59,030 bases of DNA from NCBI GenBank assembly GCA_035302345.1, contig DATGSS010000050.1:1-59030 (forward strand). The letters are read 5' to 3'. Below the pieces are notes generated by a model, which was given only the letters and a program-made list of their open reading frames with translations, was not told where the DNA came from and searched no databases. The DNA comes from Paenalcaligenes sp035302345 (GTDB lineage: Bacteria > Pseudomonadota > Gammaproteobacteria > Burkholderiales > Burkholderiaceae_B). Below are positions 7,324 to 16,702 of the stretch, piece by piece. The translations under genes were made by a program, and so were the position numbers. The number at the start of each line of letters is the position of its first letter. Within the stretch, counting starts at the first letter, position 1.

Positions 7324-8736
7324 ATGTCAGTTACCCAGAAAGTAGATGTTGCCATCATTGGCGCCGGGACAGCAGGTTTATACGCGCTTCGTGAAGTACG
7401 ACGCGCCAATAAAAGTTTTGTTCTTATTGATCATGGCCCTTTGGGAACGACCTGTGCACGCGTGGGCTGCATGCCATCCAAAGCGGCATTGCATGCTGCA
7501 GAATTATGGGCTGTCCGCAAAGAGCAGGCTGAATATGGTGTACGTGGTACTGAGAAACTCAAATTAGACCGTGATGCAGCTTGGTCAAAAGTACGCAACT
7601 TGCGCGATGAGTTTGCATCTGGCGCTGCCGAAAATGCACGAAAATCAGCAGGCGAACATTTACTGATGGGCCAGGCCAGATTCCTAAAACCTAATTTATT
7701 GGCTGTTGATACCGAGCACGGTGAACAATACGTAGAGGCTCAATCAGTTGTTATCGCAGTTGGTTCTCGCCCAGTCGTCCCTGATTTTTTAGCGCCTTTT
7801 AAAGAACATATCTTTACTACGGACGAATTATTCGAATTAGAGACTTTGCCCGACCGATTAGGCGTACTCGGCTTGGGCGCTATCGGTCTAGAGATGGGTT
7901 TGACCATGTCGCGTCTGGGTGTCCAAGTCGTGGGGGCTGATATGGCAGATGCGATAGGTGGTATCAAGGATCCAGAAATAGCACAGATTGCAATCCAAAC
8001 TTTGGGCAAGGAATTCCCTATGCACTTGGGCGCAGCAGCACAGCTAGAAGCAGCACAACAGGGGGTAAATCTAAAAACCGCTCAGAACAATATCCCCGTG
8101 GATAAGGTGTTAATCGCTTTGGGTCGGCGTCCCAATTTGGATCGTCTTGATCTGGGCAAAGCAGGCTTTAAGTTAGATGCTCGGGGTCAATTAGACTACG
8201 ATAAAAATACATTACAGGTAGAAGATTGGCCTGTCTTTATTGCTGGCGATGCCAATAGCGATCGCACATTAATGCATGAGGCTGCTGCAGAAGGGGCCAT
8301 GGCAGGTTTTAACGCTGTACAGCGTGTGCCACAACGCTTTGCTCGTAAAACTCCTCTCGCCATCGCGTTTACCCAACCAGACATTATTTCGGTAGGGGCC
8401 TTGTTTGGTGAATTAGACAAAGACAATCTCTTGATCGGTCAGGCCCGTAGTCGAGCCAATGGCCGCAGTCGTATCTTGAGTCCAGACGACGGTTTACTGC
8501 GTATTTATGCGCGTAAAGACACAGGTAAATTATTAGGTGCCAGCATGATAGGGCAGCGGGCTGAGCATTTGGGACAGATGTTGGCATTAGCTTTAGATCA
8601 AGAAATGACCGTCCATCAGTTGCTGCAAGCTGCGTATTATCATCCAGTTGTCGAGGAAATGATTCAGTCAGCGTTGCAAGATATTGCGCGTCGAATGAAA
8701 CCGAGCCCATATCCATTAGGCTTACGTGCGCTTTAA
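7324..8736 (+). CDS. Dihydrolipoyl dehydrogenase-like FAD/NAD pyridine nucleotide-disulfide oxidoreductase
   Basis: A 470-residue class I flavoprotein disulfide reductase. It has the FAD-binding GAGTAGLYA at the N-terminus, a redox pair in GTTCARVGCMPSK (C-x4-C), a second Rossmann motif GLGAIGLEMG, the FAD-contact AGDAN, and the C-terminal YHPVVEEM with the His-Glu active-site pair. No lipoyl domain is attached and no pyruvate or oxoglutarate dehydrogenase genes are nearby, so it may not be the E3 of those complexes. Mercuric-reductase-like or thiol-redox roles remain possible. The start has GGAGAGGGAG upstream. The stop overlaps the next gene's stop by four bases. Confidence 0.85.
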   Translation: MSVTQKVDVAIIGAGTAGLYALREVRRANKSFVLIDHGPLGTTCARVGCMPSKAALHAAELWAVRKEQAEYGVRGTEKLKLDRDAAWSKVRNLRDEFASGAAENARKSAGEHLLMGQARFLKPNLLAVDTEHGEQYVEAQSVVIAVGSRPVVPDFLAPFKEHIFTTDELFELETLPDRLGVLGLGAIGLEMGLTMSRLGVQVVGADMADAIGGIKDPEIAQIAIQTLGKEFPMHLGAAAQLEAAQQGVNLKTAQNNIPVDKVLIALGRRPNLDRLDLGKAGFKLDARGQLDYDKNTLQVEDWPVFIAGDANSDRTLMHEAAAEGAMAGFNAVQRVPQRFARKTPLAIAFTQPDIISVGALFGELDKDNLLIGQARSRANGRSRILSPDDGLLRIYARKDTGKLLGASMIGQRAEHLGQMLALALDQEMTVHQLLQAAYYHPVVEEMIQSALQDIARRMKPSPYPLGLRAL

Positions 8737-9032
8737 CGTGCCTCTATCAATGCTAAACATATATTGCGGCTGTCTTTATTGCGAATGGAATAGCAGCGTG
8801 TAGAGTTTTTATCGACATAGGCCAAGCAGAAATACCGGCTGTCCATGCTTTTGATTGAGCGACAGCGTGATGACCGGTCTTCAACAACTGCCAGACACAA
8901 ATTTAGTTGATCTTTTTCTTCGATCTGGTAGCAGCGCTCGGTCTTGGCTTGAGCGGCCGGTACGCTAAAGTTAAAACCTAGTGTCATGGATAAAAGCACA
9001 GCCATAGCCAAGTTACAAATGAATTTTATCAT
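8733..9032 (-). CDS. Small secreted protein with three cysteine repeats
   Basis: About 99 residues. A signal peptide (MIKFICNLAM, hydrophobic core, cleavage near AAQA) is followed by three tandem 23-residue repeats with the pattern C-x11-C-x10: C-YQIEEKDQLNL-C, C-RSIKSMDSRYF-C and C-YSIRNKDSRNI-C. Each repeat ends with a Leu-Ala-x-[VI]-[DE] stretch. The six cysteines are likely oxidised in the periplasm. I do not recognise the family. It sits downstream of the dioxygenase-like gene on the same strand and converges on the flavoprotein. The start ATG at 9032 is chosen because the signal peptide begins there; no clear ribosome-binding site is seen. Confidence 0.7.
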   Translation of the reverse strand: MIKFICNLAMAVLLSMTLGFNFSVPAAQAKTERCYQIEEKDQLNLCLAVVEDRSSRCRSIKSMDSRYFCLAYVDKNSTRCYSIRNKDSRNICLALIEAR

Positions 9033-9069
9033 TATAAAGTAAGCAAAGGTCAGGTATGAGTCGCCATCG

Positions 9070-9441
9070 TCAGGCGCCAAAGATACTTAAATTTAAAGGA
9101 CGCACAGCACCCATCCAAATCGCATAGTCACGATGATCGAGGAGGTCATCGCCACTCAGTGGGTGTGTAAAGATTACTAAGCCGTTTCTATTTACAGCTA
9201 ACCAAGGCAACACCTCATTCAATAAATGTGCTGGATAAGATAATTGGCAACTCCAGTCTGGATGGGGGCCGATTGGATGTTGATGTATGCGGCCCATTTG
9301 TAATTGCGGAAACTTTGCTGCTGCGGCTTTACATAGTGATTCTGCTTGCGATAGGGTGTGCGCATCAAAATAAACATGCGAATGATAGCCTTCTATCTTT
9401 GGCGTCAGCATAGGCGCATTGGGAGCATTGCGATCAGACAT
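9070..9441 (-). CDS. DOPA 4,5-dioxygenase family protein
   Basis: A 123-residue protein with the signature of the small DOPA-dioxygenase family: YHSHVYFDA near the N-terminus, GRIHQHPIGPHPDWSCQ in the middle, and LVIFTHPLSGDDLLDH. Histidines in these stretches are the expected metal ligands. Family members open catechol rings by extradiol cleavage in fungi and plants; the bacterial substrate is unknown. The ATG at 9441 has AAGAGG at a good distance. It overlaps the last bases of a longer reading of the upstream gene and is probably co-transcribed with the isomerase-like gene. Confidence 0.84.
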   Translation of the reverse strand: MSDRNAPNAPMLTPKIEGYHSHVYFDAHTLSQAESLCKAAAAKFPQLQMGRIHQHPIGPHPDWSCQLSYPAHLLNEVLPWLAVNRNGLVIFTHPLSGDDLLDHRDYAIWMGAVRPLNLSIFGA

Positions 9442-9475
9442 GGGTACCTCTTGAGTGCTATTGAATTGAGCCCAC

Positions 9476-10246
9476 TTATTTTGCAAGGGTTTGCAGAAAG
9501 CTTAAACTTTCCTCAAATTGTTGCCTAGGGTGATATTCTAGCCCAATCCAGCCTTTGTATCCCGAATCAACTAAATATTTTAATCCTTTTAATAGTGATG
9601 GGTAGAGCTTAAAGTCAGGCTCATACCGACCTTTGGGGCTAGCTAGCTGTACATGATTGATATAAGGGAAGCATTTTTCTAAGATTTCAATCAGGTCATA
9701 TCCCTGCATTAGAGTATGATAAAAATCAAACTGCAGGCCTACTTGTGGATGGTCGAGCTCTTGGATGATGGGTAACAGCTGCAGCGGGTCGGCGTATGCG
9801 TATTCGGGAACATCTATGCTATTTAGAGCCTCTAATTGCAGCACTATATCGGTGCCGTCAACTTGCTTTAGGGCATGGCGCATATTATCGTATAGGGTTT
9901 TCCCCCAGTCATGTTTACTGTTTTTGGGTAGATTACCCCCCATGACATGGATTGCTTTGGTGTCCAAGGCTTTGCCAACCTCTAGGGCTGTGTCAAAGGC
10001 TGCGTAAAATTTTTCTTCTTGGCCAGGGATTGCAGCGTATCCAAAGCTACCCGCTTCGTTGGGCGTGTTTATTAAAACAGACTGCAGCCCATGTTGTTGT
10101 AAAGCATTTTGGTAATTCTTTACAGGCCTAGCATACGGAAATAGTATTTCCACTCCTTTAAATCGTTCTGCGGCCACACGGCGACAACGTTCATCAAAAC
10201 CGGTTTCAGCCGGGAAAAGCATGCTGAGATTTGCTGCAAATTGCAT
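9476..10246 (-). CDS. hyi: Hydroxypyruvate isomerase-like TIM-barrel protein
   Basis: A 256-residue xylose-isomerase-like TIM barrel. FAANLSMLFPA at the start, VMGGNLPK, LQLEALNS with the metal-binding Glu, GLQFDFYHTLM, and WIGLEYHPRQ at the end are typical of Hyi/OtnI proteins. These interconvert hydroxypyruvate and tartronate semialdehyde or isomerise related 2-oxo sugar acids. No glyoxylate carboligase or tartronate semialdehyde reductase is present in the window, so the pathway is open. The ATG at 10246 follows AAGGAA. The dioxygenase-like gene is downstream on the same strand. Confidence 0.84.
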   Translation of the reverse strand: MQFAANLSMLFPAETGFDERCRRVAAERFKGVEILFPYARPVKNYQNALQQHGLQSVLINTPNEAGSFGYAAIPGQEEKFYAAFDTALEVGKALDTKAIHVMGGNLPKNSKHDWGKTLYDNMRHALKQVDGTDIVLQLEALNSIDVPEYAYADPLQLLPIIQELDHPQVGLQFDFYHTLMQGYDLIEILEKCFPYINHVQLASPKGRYEPDFKLYPSLLKGLKYLVDSGYKGWIGLEYHPRQQFEESLSFLQTLAK

Positions 10247-10339
10247 GGTATTCCTTTTTAAATAATTTTGTCTCGCAGTGGTCAATCAGTGTATTTGTTT
10301 GTTCAATACATAGACCTAAGCAAAAAAAGTGTATTAGAT

Positions 10340-11518
10340 ATGTCAGGAAAAAGAAAAAGCATTTTTCACCGCCCCGAATGGCTCATCATTGGCATTATAT
10401 GCATTGCAGCCAATTTACGCGCACCAGTCACTGGGGTCGCACCAGTCATTGAGAGTATTCAACATAGTTTCAGTCTAACTGCTGCGCAGGCGGGTTTACT
10501 GACCTCTAGCCCTCTGTTGGTATTTGCGCTTTTTTCATTGGTGGCTGCTCCCTTAGCGCGCTGGGTAGGATTAGAACGAGCTTTATTCTTGGCGTTGAGC
10601 GCAATGGTCATTGGCGTGTTCTGGCGTGTGTATCCATCCATATTTTCACTCTATGCTGGCAATAATTTAATCGCGGTAGGGATTGCGTTAGGTAATGTAT
10701 TGGTACCTAGCCTAATTAAGGCATATTTCCCAAAAAGGATCGCGTTCCTGACAGCTATCTATTCATTAATGATGGGCCTGTCCGCAGCTGTTGTTTCTGC
10801 ATTGGCCATCCCCCTAACTGAATATACCCCTTGGAGTTGGCGCGCGTCTTTACTGAGTGTTGCTCTTATGATTGTTGTTAGCTGGCTCGTATGGTTACCA
10901 CAAATCCGTAAAGGACCACGTCGCAGAAAAAGAGGGTCGGCCCAATCAGGCAGCTCGTTGTGGCGCAATCCGATAGCCTGGCAAGTGACTTTCTTTTTAG
11001 GGTGTAACTCACTGCTGTATTATATTTTTGTCAGTTGGCTGCCATCATTACTGATGTCTTTAGGGTTTAGTGCGTCAGCCGCTGCAAATATGCATGGTCT
11101 CATGCAGTTGGCCTCGGCTGTGGCTGGGCTGTTGATTCTACCTATCGTTAGACATTTCAAGGATCAAAGGCCTGCTGTTGTATGCGCAGTCGTCCCCCTA
11201 TTTCTAAGCTTATTAGGTTTGTGGTGGCTGCCTGGTCTGGCCCTGCTGTGGTCGTTGTTGATTGGCTTGGGCTCTGGAGCTGTTTTTGTGTTGGCACTGT
11301 CCTTCTTTGGAATGCGGGTCACTACGACGTCCCAAGCCGCTTCCTTGGCCGGGATGGCGCAGTTCGTAGGTTATTTATTAGCCGCGACAGGCCCTTCGCT
11401 AATGGGGGCTTTCTACGACTGGACGCATAGCTGGGTGCCCATGGTGGTATTTTGTTTGGTTGTTGCTAGTATTATGCTGACATTTGGTTTGGCTGCTGGT
11501 CGTGATGTCAAGATTTAA
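10340..11518 (+). CDS. MFS transporter of the CynX/NimT family
   Basis: About 392 residues with 12 hydrophobic helices. The N-terminal IAANLRAPVTGVAPVIESI block is the hallmark of CynX/NimT carriers (cyanate or 2-nitroimidazole transporters), and a basic loop (KGPRRRKRG) divides the two halves. There is no cyanase gene beside it, so the substrate is unknown. The ATG at 10340 is preferred because it starts just before the basic RPEWL segment; the frame is open further upstream without a clear ribosome-binding site. It is divergent from the isomerase-like gene. Confidence 0.85.
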   Translation: MSGKRKSIFHRPEWLIIGIICIAANLRAPVTGVAPVIESIQHSFSLTAAQAGLLTSSPLLVFALFSLVAAPLARWVGLERALFLALSAMVIGVFWRVYPSIFSLYAGNNLIAVGIALGNVLVPSLIKAYFPKRIAFLTAIYSLMMGLSAAVVSALAIPLTEYTPWSWRASLLSVALMIVVSWLVWLPQIRKGPRRRKRGSAQSGSSLWRNPIAWQVTFFLGCNSLLYYIFVSWLPSLLMSLGFSASAAANMHGLMQLASAVAGLLILPIVRHFKDQRPAVVCAVVPLFLSLLGLWWLPGLALLWSLLIGLGSGAVFVLALSFFGMRVTTTSQAASLAGMAQFVGYLLAATGPSLMGAFYDWTHSWVPMVVFCLVVASIMLTFGLAAGRDVKI

Positions 11519-11549
11519 ATCATGCATGCAAAAAGTGCTTAGGCGTTGA

Positions 11550-13136
11550 TTACAGCATCCATTCTATGGGTAATCTAGATAAAAAACCTAGCCAGAAACG
11601 CTCTACCAAAGTTGTGTTTGGCTCGGTTTCATGACGAATGAATGGCGTGTCTACGTCAGGATAACGCTCGATCCAACGTAATTTACTATCAGGCGTCAAA
11701 ACAACCTGATAACTAATCAGTGGGATATCTTCGTCGAATAGGCTTGCAATCTGCTGGGCCAGCTCTGGGCTGTGTATAACAAAGCCTAATTCTGTATTTA
11801 ACAACGCAGAACGCGGGTCAAAATTAAAAGAGCCCACGAACAAACGTTTGCCATCGACTGCAAAGGTTTTGGCGTGTAGGCTAGAGCCTGAAATTCCTAA
11901 TGGTTTACGAATTTTGCGCTTGATGCGTCGTGGCAGTGGGGGGGCTTTTTGGGTAATCTTTTTTAGCTCAAAGAGTTCGACACCAGCCCGTAGTAGCTTT
12001 TTGCGGTGTTTCATATAACCCGCATGTACAACGGCCACGTCAGTCGCATCATAAGAGTTAGTCAGTACGCGCACCCGTACGTCATCACCTGCCACAAGCG
12101 CGCCAAAACCTGCAACACCAGTATCAGTAGGAACAAAATACGGAGATACTAAATCCACTGAATGCTCGGGTGTGCCGATGGCATGGTGTAGCTGATAAGA
12201 CAGATGCTTTTCCTTAGATGCCAAACCACGGGCTTTATCTGGGTCATCACTGACCATTTCTGTTTTAACCCACTGCATATTTAAATTTCTGGCCAGAAGC
12301 TGATCTACTAATTTGGATTCTTGAGTAATGGTATTCAGTTGCTGCCAGCGTTTTTTGTTCTTATTGAGCAGGGCGTCAAACTCTAAAGCATAGCCTTTGG
12401 ATTGGGTGTCATTAGCATGGACTAGATTGCGCTCGCTGATGATTAATTCAATAGGATAGGCCAACTCATTATTCCAGTAGCGATCAAAATCTGCCGAGAC
12501 CTCAGGCACAACTTTACCTAAAACCATCACATCCAGATCCATGAATGTGATGGTCGCATTTCCGCCAAAGTATTCATCACCTATATTTCGACCGCCCACA
12601 ATAGTCACTGTATTATCTACCGTAAAGGACTTGTTGTGCATCCGATGATTTAAACGGTCAAAGTCAAAGAAAAAACCAATCCCCTTGGGCCGACGGATCA
12701 CAAAGGGATTAAACAATCTAATCTCTATATTGGGGTGTCTATTTAGACTGTAGAGCAGATGATCAAGGTTACGGGTGCCATTGTCGTCCAATAGCATGCG
12801 TACACGCACACCGCGATCTGCAGCTTGTTTTATATTTTTTAGTAAATAATAGCCTGCAGTGTCACCGCGCCAAATATAGTATTGGATATCCAGTGATTTT
12901 TCTGCGGTTTCTGTCAGCAAAGCGCGTGCTGCAAAGGCCTCGTGGGCATCCGCCAAGGCGTAAATAGCACTGAGATTGGGGTGCTCTTTAATCAACGGTT
13001 GCACTGCTTGGCTCAGTTGCGATGTGTGCGTTGTTTGGGTATCTAAAACGAATGATTCAGAAACGCCTGTTTTCTTTGGCAGACTACAACCACCAAGTAA
13101 CGCAGTTAATGAGAGCAGGGCAGTGAGCTGCCTCAT
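11550..13136 (-). CDS. clsC: Phospholipase D family lipoprotein (cardiolipin synthase C-like)
   Basis: A 528-residue protein with a lipobox (LLGGC) after a short hydrophobic leader and two HKD motifs: HNKSFTVD about one third in, and HAKTFAVDGKRLFVGS near the C-terminus, followed by the usual FNFDPRS. Such lipoproteins resemble YmdC/ClsC, which makes cardiolipin from phosphatidylethanolamine and phosphatidylglycerol. Membrane anchoring through the lipid is predicted. The start at 13136 gives the leader peptide directly; a frame open to 13175 adds 13 residues. The gene symbol is a best guess; another phosphatidyl transferase is possible. Confidence 0.82.
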   Translation of the reverse strand: MRQLTALLSLTALLGGCSLPKKTGVSESFVLDTQTTHTSQLSQAVQPLIKEHPNLSAIYALADAHEAFAARALLTETAEKSLDIQYYIWRGDTAGYYLLKNIKQAADRGVRVRMLLDDNGTRNLDHLLYSLNRHPNIEIRLFNPFVIRRPKGIGFFFDFDRLNHRMHNKSFTVDNTVTIVGGRNIGDEYFGGNATITFMDLDVMVLGKVVPEVSADFDRYWNNELAYPIELIISERNLVHANDTQSKGYALEFDALLNKNKKRWQQLNTITQESKLVDQLLARNLNMQWVKTEMVSDDPDKARGLASKEKHLSYQLHHAIGTPEHSVDLVSPYFVPTDTGVAGFGALVAGDDVRVRVLTNSYDATDVAVVHAGYMKHRKKLLRAGVELFELKKITQKAPPLPRRIKRKIRKPLGISGSSLHAKTFAVDGKRLFVGSFNFDPRSALLNTELGFVIHSPELAQQIASLFDEDIPLISYQVVLTPDSKLRWIERYPDVDTPFIRHETEPNTTLVERFWLGFLSRLPIEWML

Positions 13137-13225
13137 GCCAGGACTAATTAGAGAAGTACGGGGCAGCTGAAACACGGTGCTTGGTTGTTTAAATAATTAA
13201 ATAAGAGAAACTGCTGTTCAGATGT

Positions 13226-14038
13226 TTATTGTGTGTCTGCTGATTTGAGCTTGTAATCCATAGCTTTTAAAGTCGCTACTATCCTGAGCATGGCGCTCTC
13301 TTGGTGTTCTATTTTTACTAATAAATAGTCTAATTCAGGCGCAACATACAAACGGGTTTGACGTTTAGGATTATCGCGTACACGTTCGACGACGAGTGCT
13401 TTAAAGTCACCCTGAGGGGTTTGAACTATCTCTTCGCCGGTCACACGATAGGTTTGCTCCTTTTTGTCACCTTTGCGAATTACAGGATAAGTAAACTCGG
13501 TTTGACCATCCATCAAGGCACATCTAGCCTCAAAGAAAAAACTGAGTGGATCATAGGCCTTTTGGTCTTCTTGTAGCGTAAAAGTTTTTTGATCGTCTTT
13601 TTTGTTAAAGGTGGCCTTTTGCTGATCCCAATCAAACTCTAGCTTTTGTGTTTCTTTGCTTTTGAAAGGGCGCTTGTGGTTGTCTTGGTAGTATTCTGGT
13701 TGCACCTTGCAATCATGCATTTTGAAACGGGCATGTTGGTTTGAGCTGAGCATCCAGTGGTCTAAATCGAAATCGACCTGGTAGTTATCACCATCACTTT
13801 GGATGTCTAATAGGTTTTCACCCGCTGTTTCTTTGCTACCGTATTGAACCGAAAAAACAGCCTGAACATAGTCAATTGCCCGAGCGCTATTTGCTGCCTG
13901 GTCCATGGAAACCGCACCCACATCGGCCATAAAACCTAGCTGCAACGCACAGGCCATTAGCATCGGTGCATAGCTACGTCTAAAGAAAGTAGGTACAGCA
14001 GGGAAAAACCTGATAATAGGCAAAGGTGATTTATGCAT
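13226..14038 (-). CDS. DUF3108 domain periplasmic protein
   Basis: A 270-residue protein with an N-terminal basic region and hydrophobic segment (MLMACALQLGFMA) acting as signal peptide or anchor. The rest is a mostly beta-stranded domain, with DNYQVDFDLDH, PLSFFFEARCAL and LYVAPELDYLLVKIEH, matching the DUF3108 family found in many beta-proteobacteria. The molecular role is unknown; the fold suggests a lipid- or wall-binding periplasmic barrel. It is downstream of nothing obvious and is transcribed towards the phospholipase D gene, about 90 bases apart. Confidence 0.78.
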   Translation of the reverse strand: MHKSPLPIIRFFPAVPTFFRRSYAPMLMACALQLGFMADVGAVSMDQAANSARAIDYVQAVFSVQYGSKETAGENLLDIQSDGDNYQVDFDLDHWMLSSNQHARFKMHDCKVQPEYYQDNHKRPFKSKETQKLEFDWDQQKATFNKKDDQKTFTLQEDQKAYDPLSFFFEARCALMDGQTEFTYPVIRKGDKKEQTYRVTGEEIVQTPQGDFKALVVERVRDNPKRQTRLYVAPELDYLLVKIEHQESAMLRIVATLKAMDYKLKSADTQ

Positions 14039-14151
14039 ATTTCAATACGATTAATAGAACAGCCTCAAACTTTAACTAATCATTATTATAAACGGTCGCG
14101 CGAGTAGACTCGTTTAATTATGTAAATTTAATTTTACCCTATTGTGTGTCA

Positions 14152-15312
14152 TTAATTTTCTGTCTCTATACGTGTTAAAGCTGGCTGGGACAGTGCTAAT
14201 AATGCCCCTATAAATAAGATTGCTGCCGAGCATCCCAAGCCAACAGATAAACTACCGCTGATATCACTGAGCCATCCAGCGGCTACCGGGCCCAAGGTTT
14301 GGCCCAGTGCGAATAGCGTCGTCGCAACTGCCAAGGCGCTGCCCCAACCTGCAGCAGGTAAATTAGCCTTTACAAAGCCAGTAATTGCAGAGGGCACCAT
14401 AAACACACTAGCGCCAACCAAAAATGCTGACAACCAAGCCATATACACCCCTGTGAGTAATAGGGGTAGCATCGCGCCTACACCCAAAGCGGTCATGGTT
14501 GCGGCGATTGGGATGCCATTGCGGCGCCCGTGAAATACACCAGACCAGATTTTGGGAGCAAATAAAGATGCAATACCTAATAAAGACCACATCACGGATG
14601 TTATCCAGGCCAGCGAGAAATCAGCCGTTGCATACTGATGGACCCAAGCCACCATAAAGGTCATATAAGCTATATAACCTGCTCCGAATAAAAAATAAGC
14701 AATAAAAGCTCGAGAGCAGGGCAGCCAAGAGGTCTTTTGATTCGCCTTGGGTGAGCTAGGTGCAACACTGTGCCGCGCAGCTGCAATGGCCAACGCTGTA
14801 AGCAACACACATACCAGGCCCATACCTATCCATGCCCACTGCCACCCATTGGGACCTGCAAACTCAAACCACCAAGGCAAAACAGCACCTGATATGAGCA
14901 TACCGGTGCCACCCCCTCCGAAGTAAATAGCAATGGCACGAGTACTCACTACACTGGCTAAAACGCCGCCACAGATAAAAGCCCATGCGGAGGCTAGACC
15001 AGTGATAAAGCGGATAATGTTAAGCCACAAGAAATTATCGGTAACACCATTGAAAAGCAGCGCTGCGGTTGTCACGATCAAACCGCCTACAAAAAGACGG
15101 TGATTCCCTAATTTGTTGACCCAGAGCACTGTCAGTATGGCTCCGAACAAATAACCCAAAGCGTTAGAGGTATTCAGCCAACCTGCTTGTGTGTAGTTCA
15201 GGCCCAAACTGCTTTGCATCGCAGGCAAAATCAAGGCATAACCAAAGCGAGCAAAGCCTACTGTAACAGCGGTGCCACCAGCAAGTGCCCATGGAACAAG
15301 AGAGGGGTGCAT
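14152..15312 (-). CDS. MFS transporter of the YbfB/YjiJ family
   Basis: A 386-residue carrier with 12 hydrophobic segments. The first segment holds VGFARFGYALILPAMQ and the following loop GWLNTSNALGYLFGA, which are typical of YbfB/YjiJ proteins. Substrates of the family are mostly unknown. The two halves are separated by a short hydrophilic stretch (RHSVAPSSPKANQK). No neighbouring enzyme suggests a substrate. It is monocistronic by spacing: about 110 bases separate it from DUF3108 and 68 bases from psiE. Confidence 0.85.
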   Translation of the reverse strand: MHPSLVPWALAGGTAVTVGFARFGYALILPAMQSSLGLNYTQAGWLNTSNALGYLFGAILTVLWVNKLGNHRLFVGGLIVTTAALLFNGVTDNFLWLNIIRFITGLASAWAFICGGVLASVVSTRAIAIYFGGGGTGMLISGAVLPWWFEFAGPNGWQWAWIGMGLVCVLLTALAIAAARHSVAPSSPKANQKTSWLPCSRAFIAYFLFGAGYIAYMTFMVAWVHQYATADFSLAWITSVMWSLLGIASLFAPKIWSGVFHGRRNGIPIAATMTALGVGAMLPLLLTGVYMAWLSAFLVGASVFMVPSAITGFVKANLPAAGWGSALAVATTLFALGQTLGPVAAGWLSDISGSLSVGLGCSAAILFIGALLALSQPALTRIETEN

Positions 15313-15380
15313 AAAAATTCCTAATTGACCAAGCGCAGAGCACCCATATTAGCAGGCTAACCCAAAGGTTTAGATAGGCA

Positions 15381-15866
15381 TTAGTCCTCAGTGTCCTCAG
15401 CGGGATCGCCTACCAAGGGCTCAACCCGCTTGCGTTGGCGTGTGGATGGGTAATTCCAGGATGCAAACCGCACCACTAAAACAGCCAAGGCCAATAATAA
15501 AATTGCTCCTGAGGTATAGACGACATTAGTAGGACTTTCGTCATGGTGGGATATGTCAGAGATCAGTAACCGTGTTAAGGCGGTAATAGCAACGTAGATT
15601 AAAAATCGTACGGGCATATGATTAGTTTTGAAATATATGCCGACCATTGCGCCAAGCTCTAAATAGATGAAGAGCAATAAAATGTCATCTATACTCGCAC
15701 CACCTTTTTCAAAAGCTTCAATCCCAGTAGCTACCCCTGCCCAGACGGTAATGCCACCAATCGCAAATAAAGCAAAAAAGTGAAATAACTCGACTAGGAA
15801 ATTGCCAATAACCTGGGCATAGTCATGAAAATCTAGCCGTAACTGATCAATTTTTTCTTTTTTCAT
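15381..15866 (-). CDS. psiE: Phosphate-starvation-inducible PsiE family membrane protein
   Basis: A 161-residue protein with four membrane helices. The conserved centre LFIYLELGAMVGIYFKTNHMPVRF, then IYVAITALTRLLI, is diagnostic of PsiE. The function is unknown; in enteric bacteria the gene responds to phosphate starvation. The C-terminus is hydrophilic and acidic (GDPAEDTED). The ATG at 15866 starts the helical N-terminus. I see no pho box upstream by eye. It is followed by the MFS gene on the same strand, 68 bases away. Confidence 0.88.
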   Translation of the reverse strand: MKKEKIDQLRLDFHDYAQVIGNFLVELFHFFALFAIGGITVWAGVATGIEAFEKGGASIDDILLLFIYLELGAMVGIYFKTNHMPVRFLIYVAITALTRLLISDISHHDESPTNVVYTSGAILLLALAVLVVRFASWNYPSTRQRKRVEPLVGDPAEDTED

Positions 15867-16052
15867 TAGTGCTCTTTGATGCTCCGTCAGGGGATAAGAT
15901 AAAGGCGCCTAAATCATGTGCTAGAGCGGCACCGAACGTAATTCAACCAAAATTATTGGTTAGATTTATTCAAATCAAAGTAGAGGTATTACGCGCAGCA
16001 AAAAGCAAAATATTGCTGTTGCTTTAATAGAAAAACTAGATAGTCGTACAAA

Positions 16053-16700
16053 TCAAATCAGTTGTTTCACAAGTAAAGCATTGAGCCATATAGTGGGATT
16101 CTCTATTCGTTGATCCTGGCTATGCCAAAGTCTTTTGAGGTGCAGACTACTTGCTGATGCAAAAAAGTGCTCAAAGCGAGCCTCATCTAAATCCAAAAAT
16201 TCTCTTTCCCCATCCATTCGAAAATGTTGGCCGTATTTGAATGAAACATAGAGGACACCGCCAGGCTTTAGTGCATGAGATATTTTATCGAGGACTATAG
16301 GCAGAGACTCTTCATTGCAATGCAGTAGAGATGCACAGGCCCAGATACCATCAAATTTTTGTTGCCAGTCAATGTCTAAAAAGTTTTTATGAATTACTCG
16401 ATAGGTGGGTTTATTAGATTGTGGCATTGAGTGCCAGGCTTTATTTAACTGTTCTTTTGCTATGCGGCACAAAGCGGCTGAACCATCCAGCGCTGTAATA
16501 TCATAACCCTTTTGTAAAAAAGCCACTGCATCGCGACCTGATCCACAACCCATATCTAATATATGACCTGCGGGTGGTAATAAAGCTAGAAACTCTCGAA
16601 TGAGTGTTCCCATGTTTACCGTTAATGTTTGCTGGGCATAGGTGGATGCTCTGCGTTCATAATAATCCAAGCTGAGATTACTCATGCTGTGATTATTCAT
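16053..16700 (-). CDS. Class I SAM-dependent methyltransferase paired with an HNH nuclease
   Basis: A 215-residue Rossmann-type methyltransferase: motif I ILDMGCGSGRDAVAF, acidic loop ITALDGS, motif IV region FDGIWACASLLHC, and a post-motif block LKPGGVLYVSFKYG. There is no target-recognition domain and no DPPY-type catalytic motif, so it is not an ordinary DNA-adenine methylase; it looks more like TehB or other small-molecule enzymes. It follows the HNH gene with only two bases between them, so they are co-transcribed and probably work together. The ATG at 16700 has GGGGT upstream; an ATG at 16685 is possible. Confidence 0.8.
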   Translation of the reverse strand: MNNHSMSNLSLDYYERRASTYAQQTLTVNMGTLIREFLALLPPAGHILDMGCGSGRDAVAFLQKGYDITALDGSAALCRIAKEQLNKAWHSMPQSNKPTYRVIHKNFLDIDWQQKFDGIWACASLLHCNEESLPIVLDKISHALKPGGVLYVSFKYGQHFRMDGEREFLDLDEARFEHFFASASSLHLKRLWHSQDQRIENPTIWLNALLVKQLI

Positions 16701-16702
16701 TA

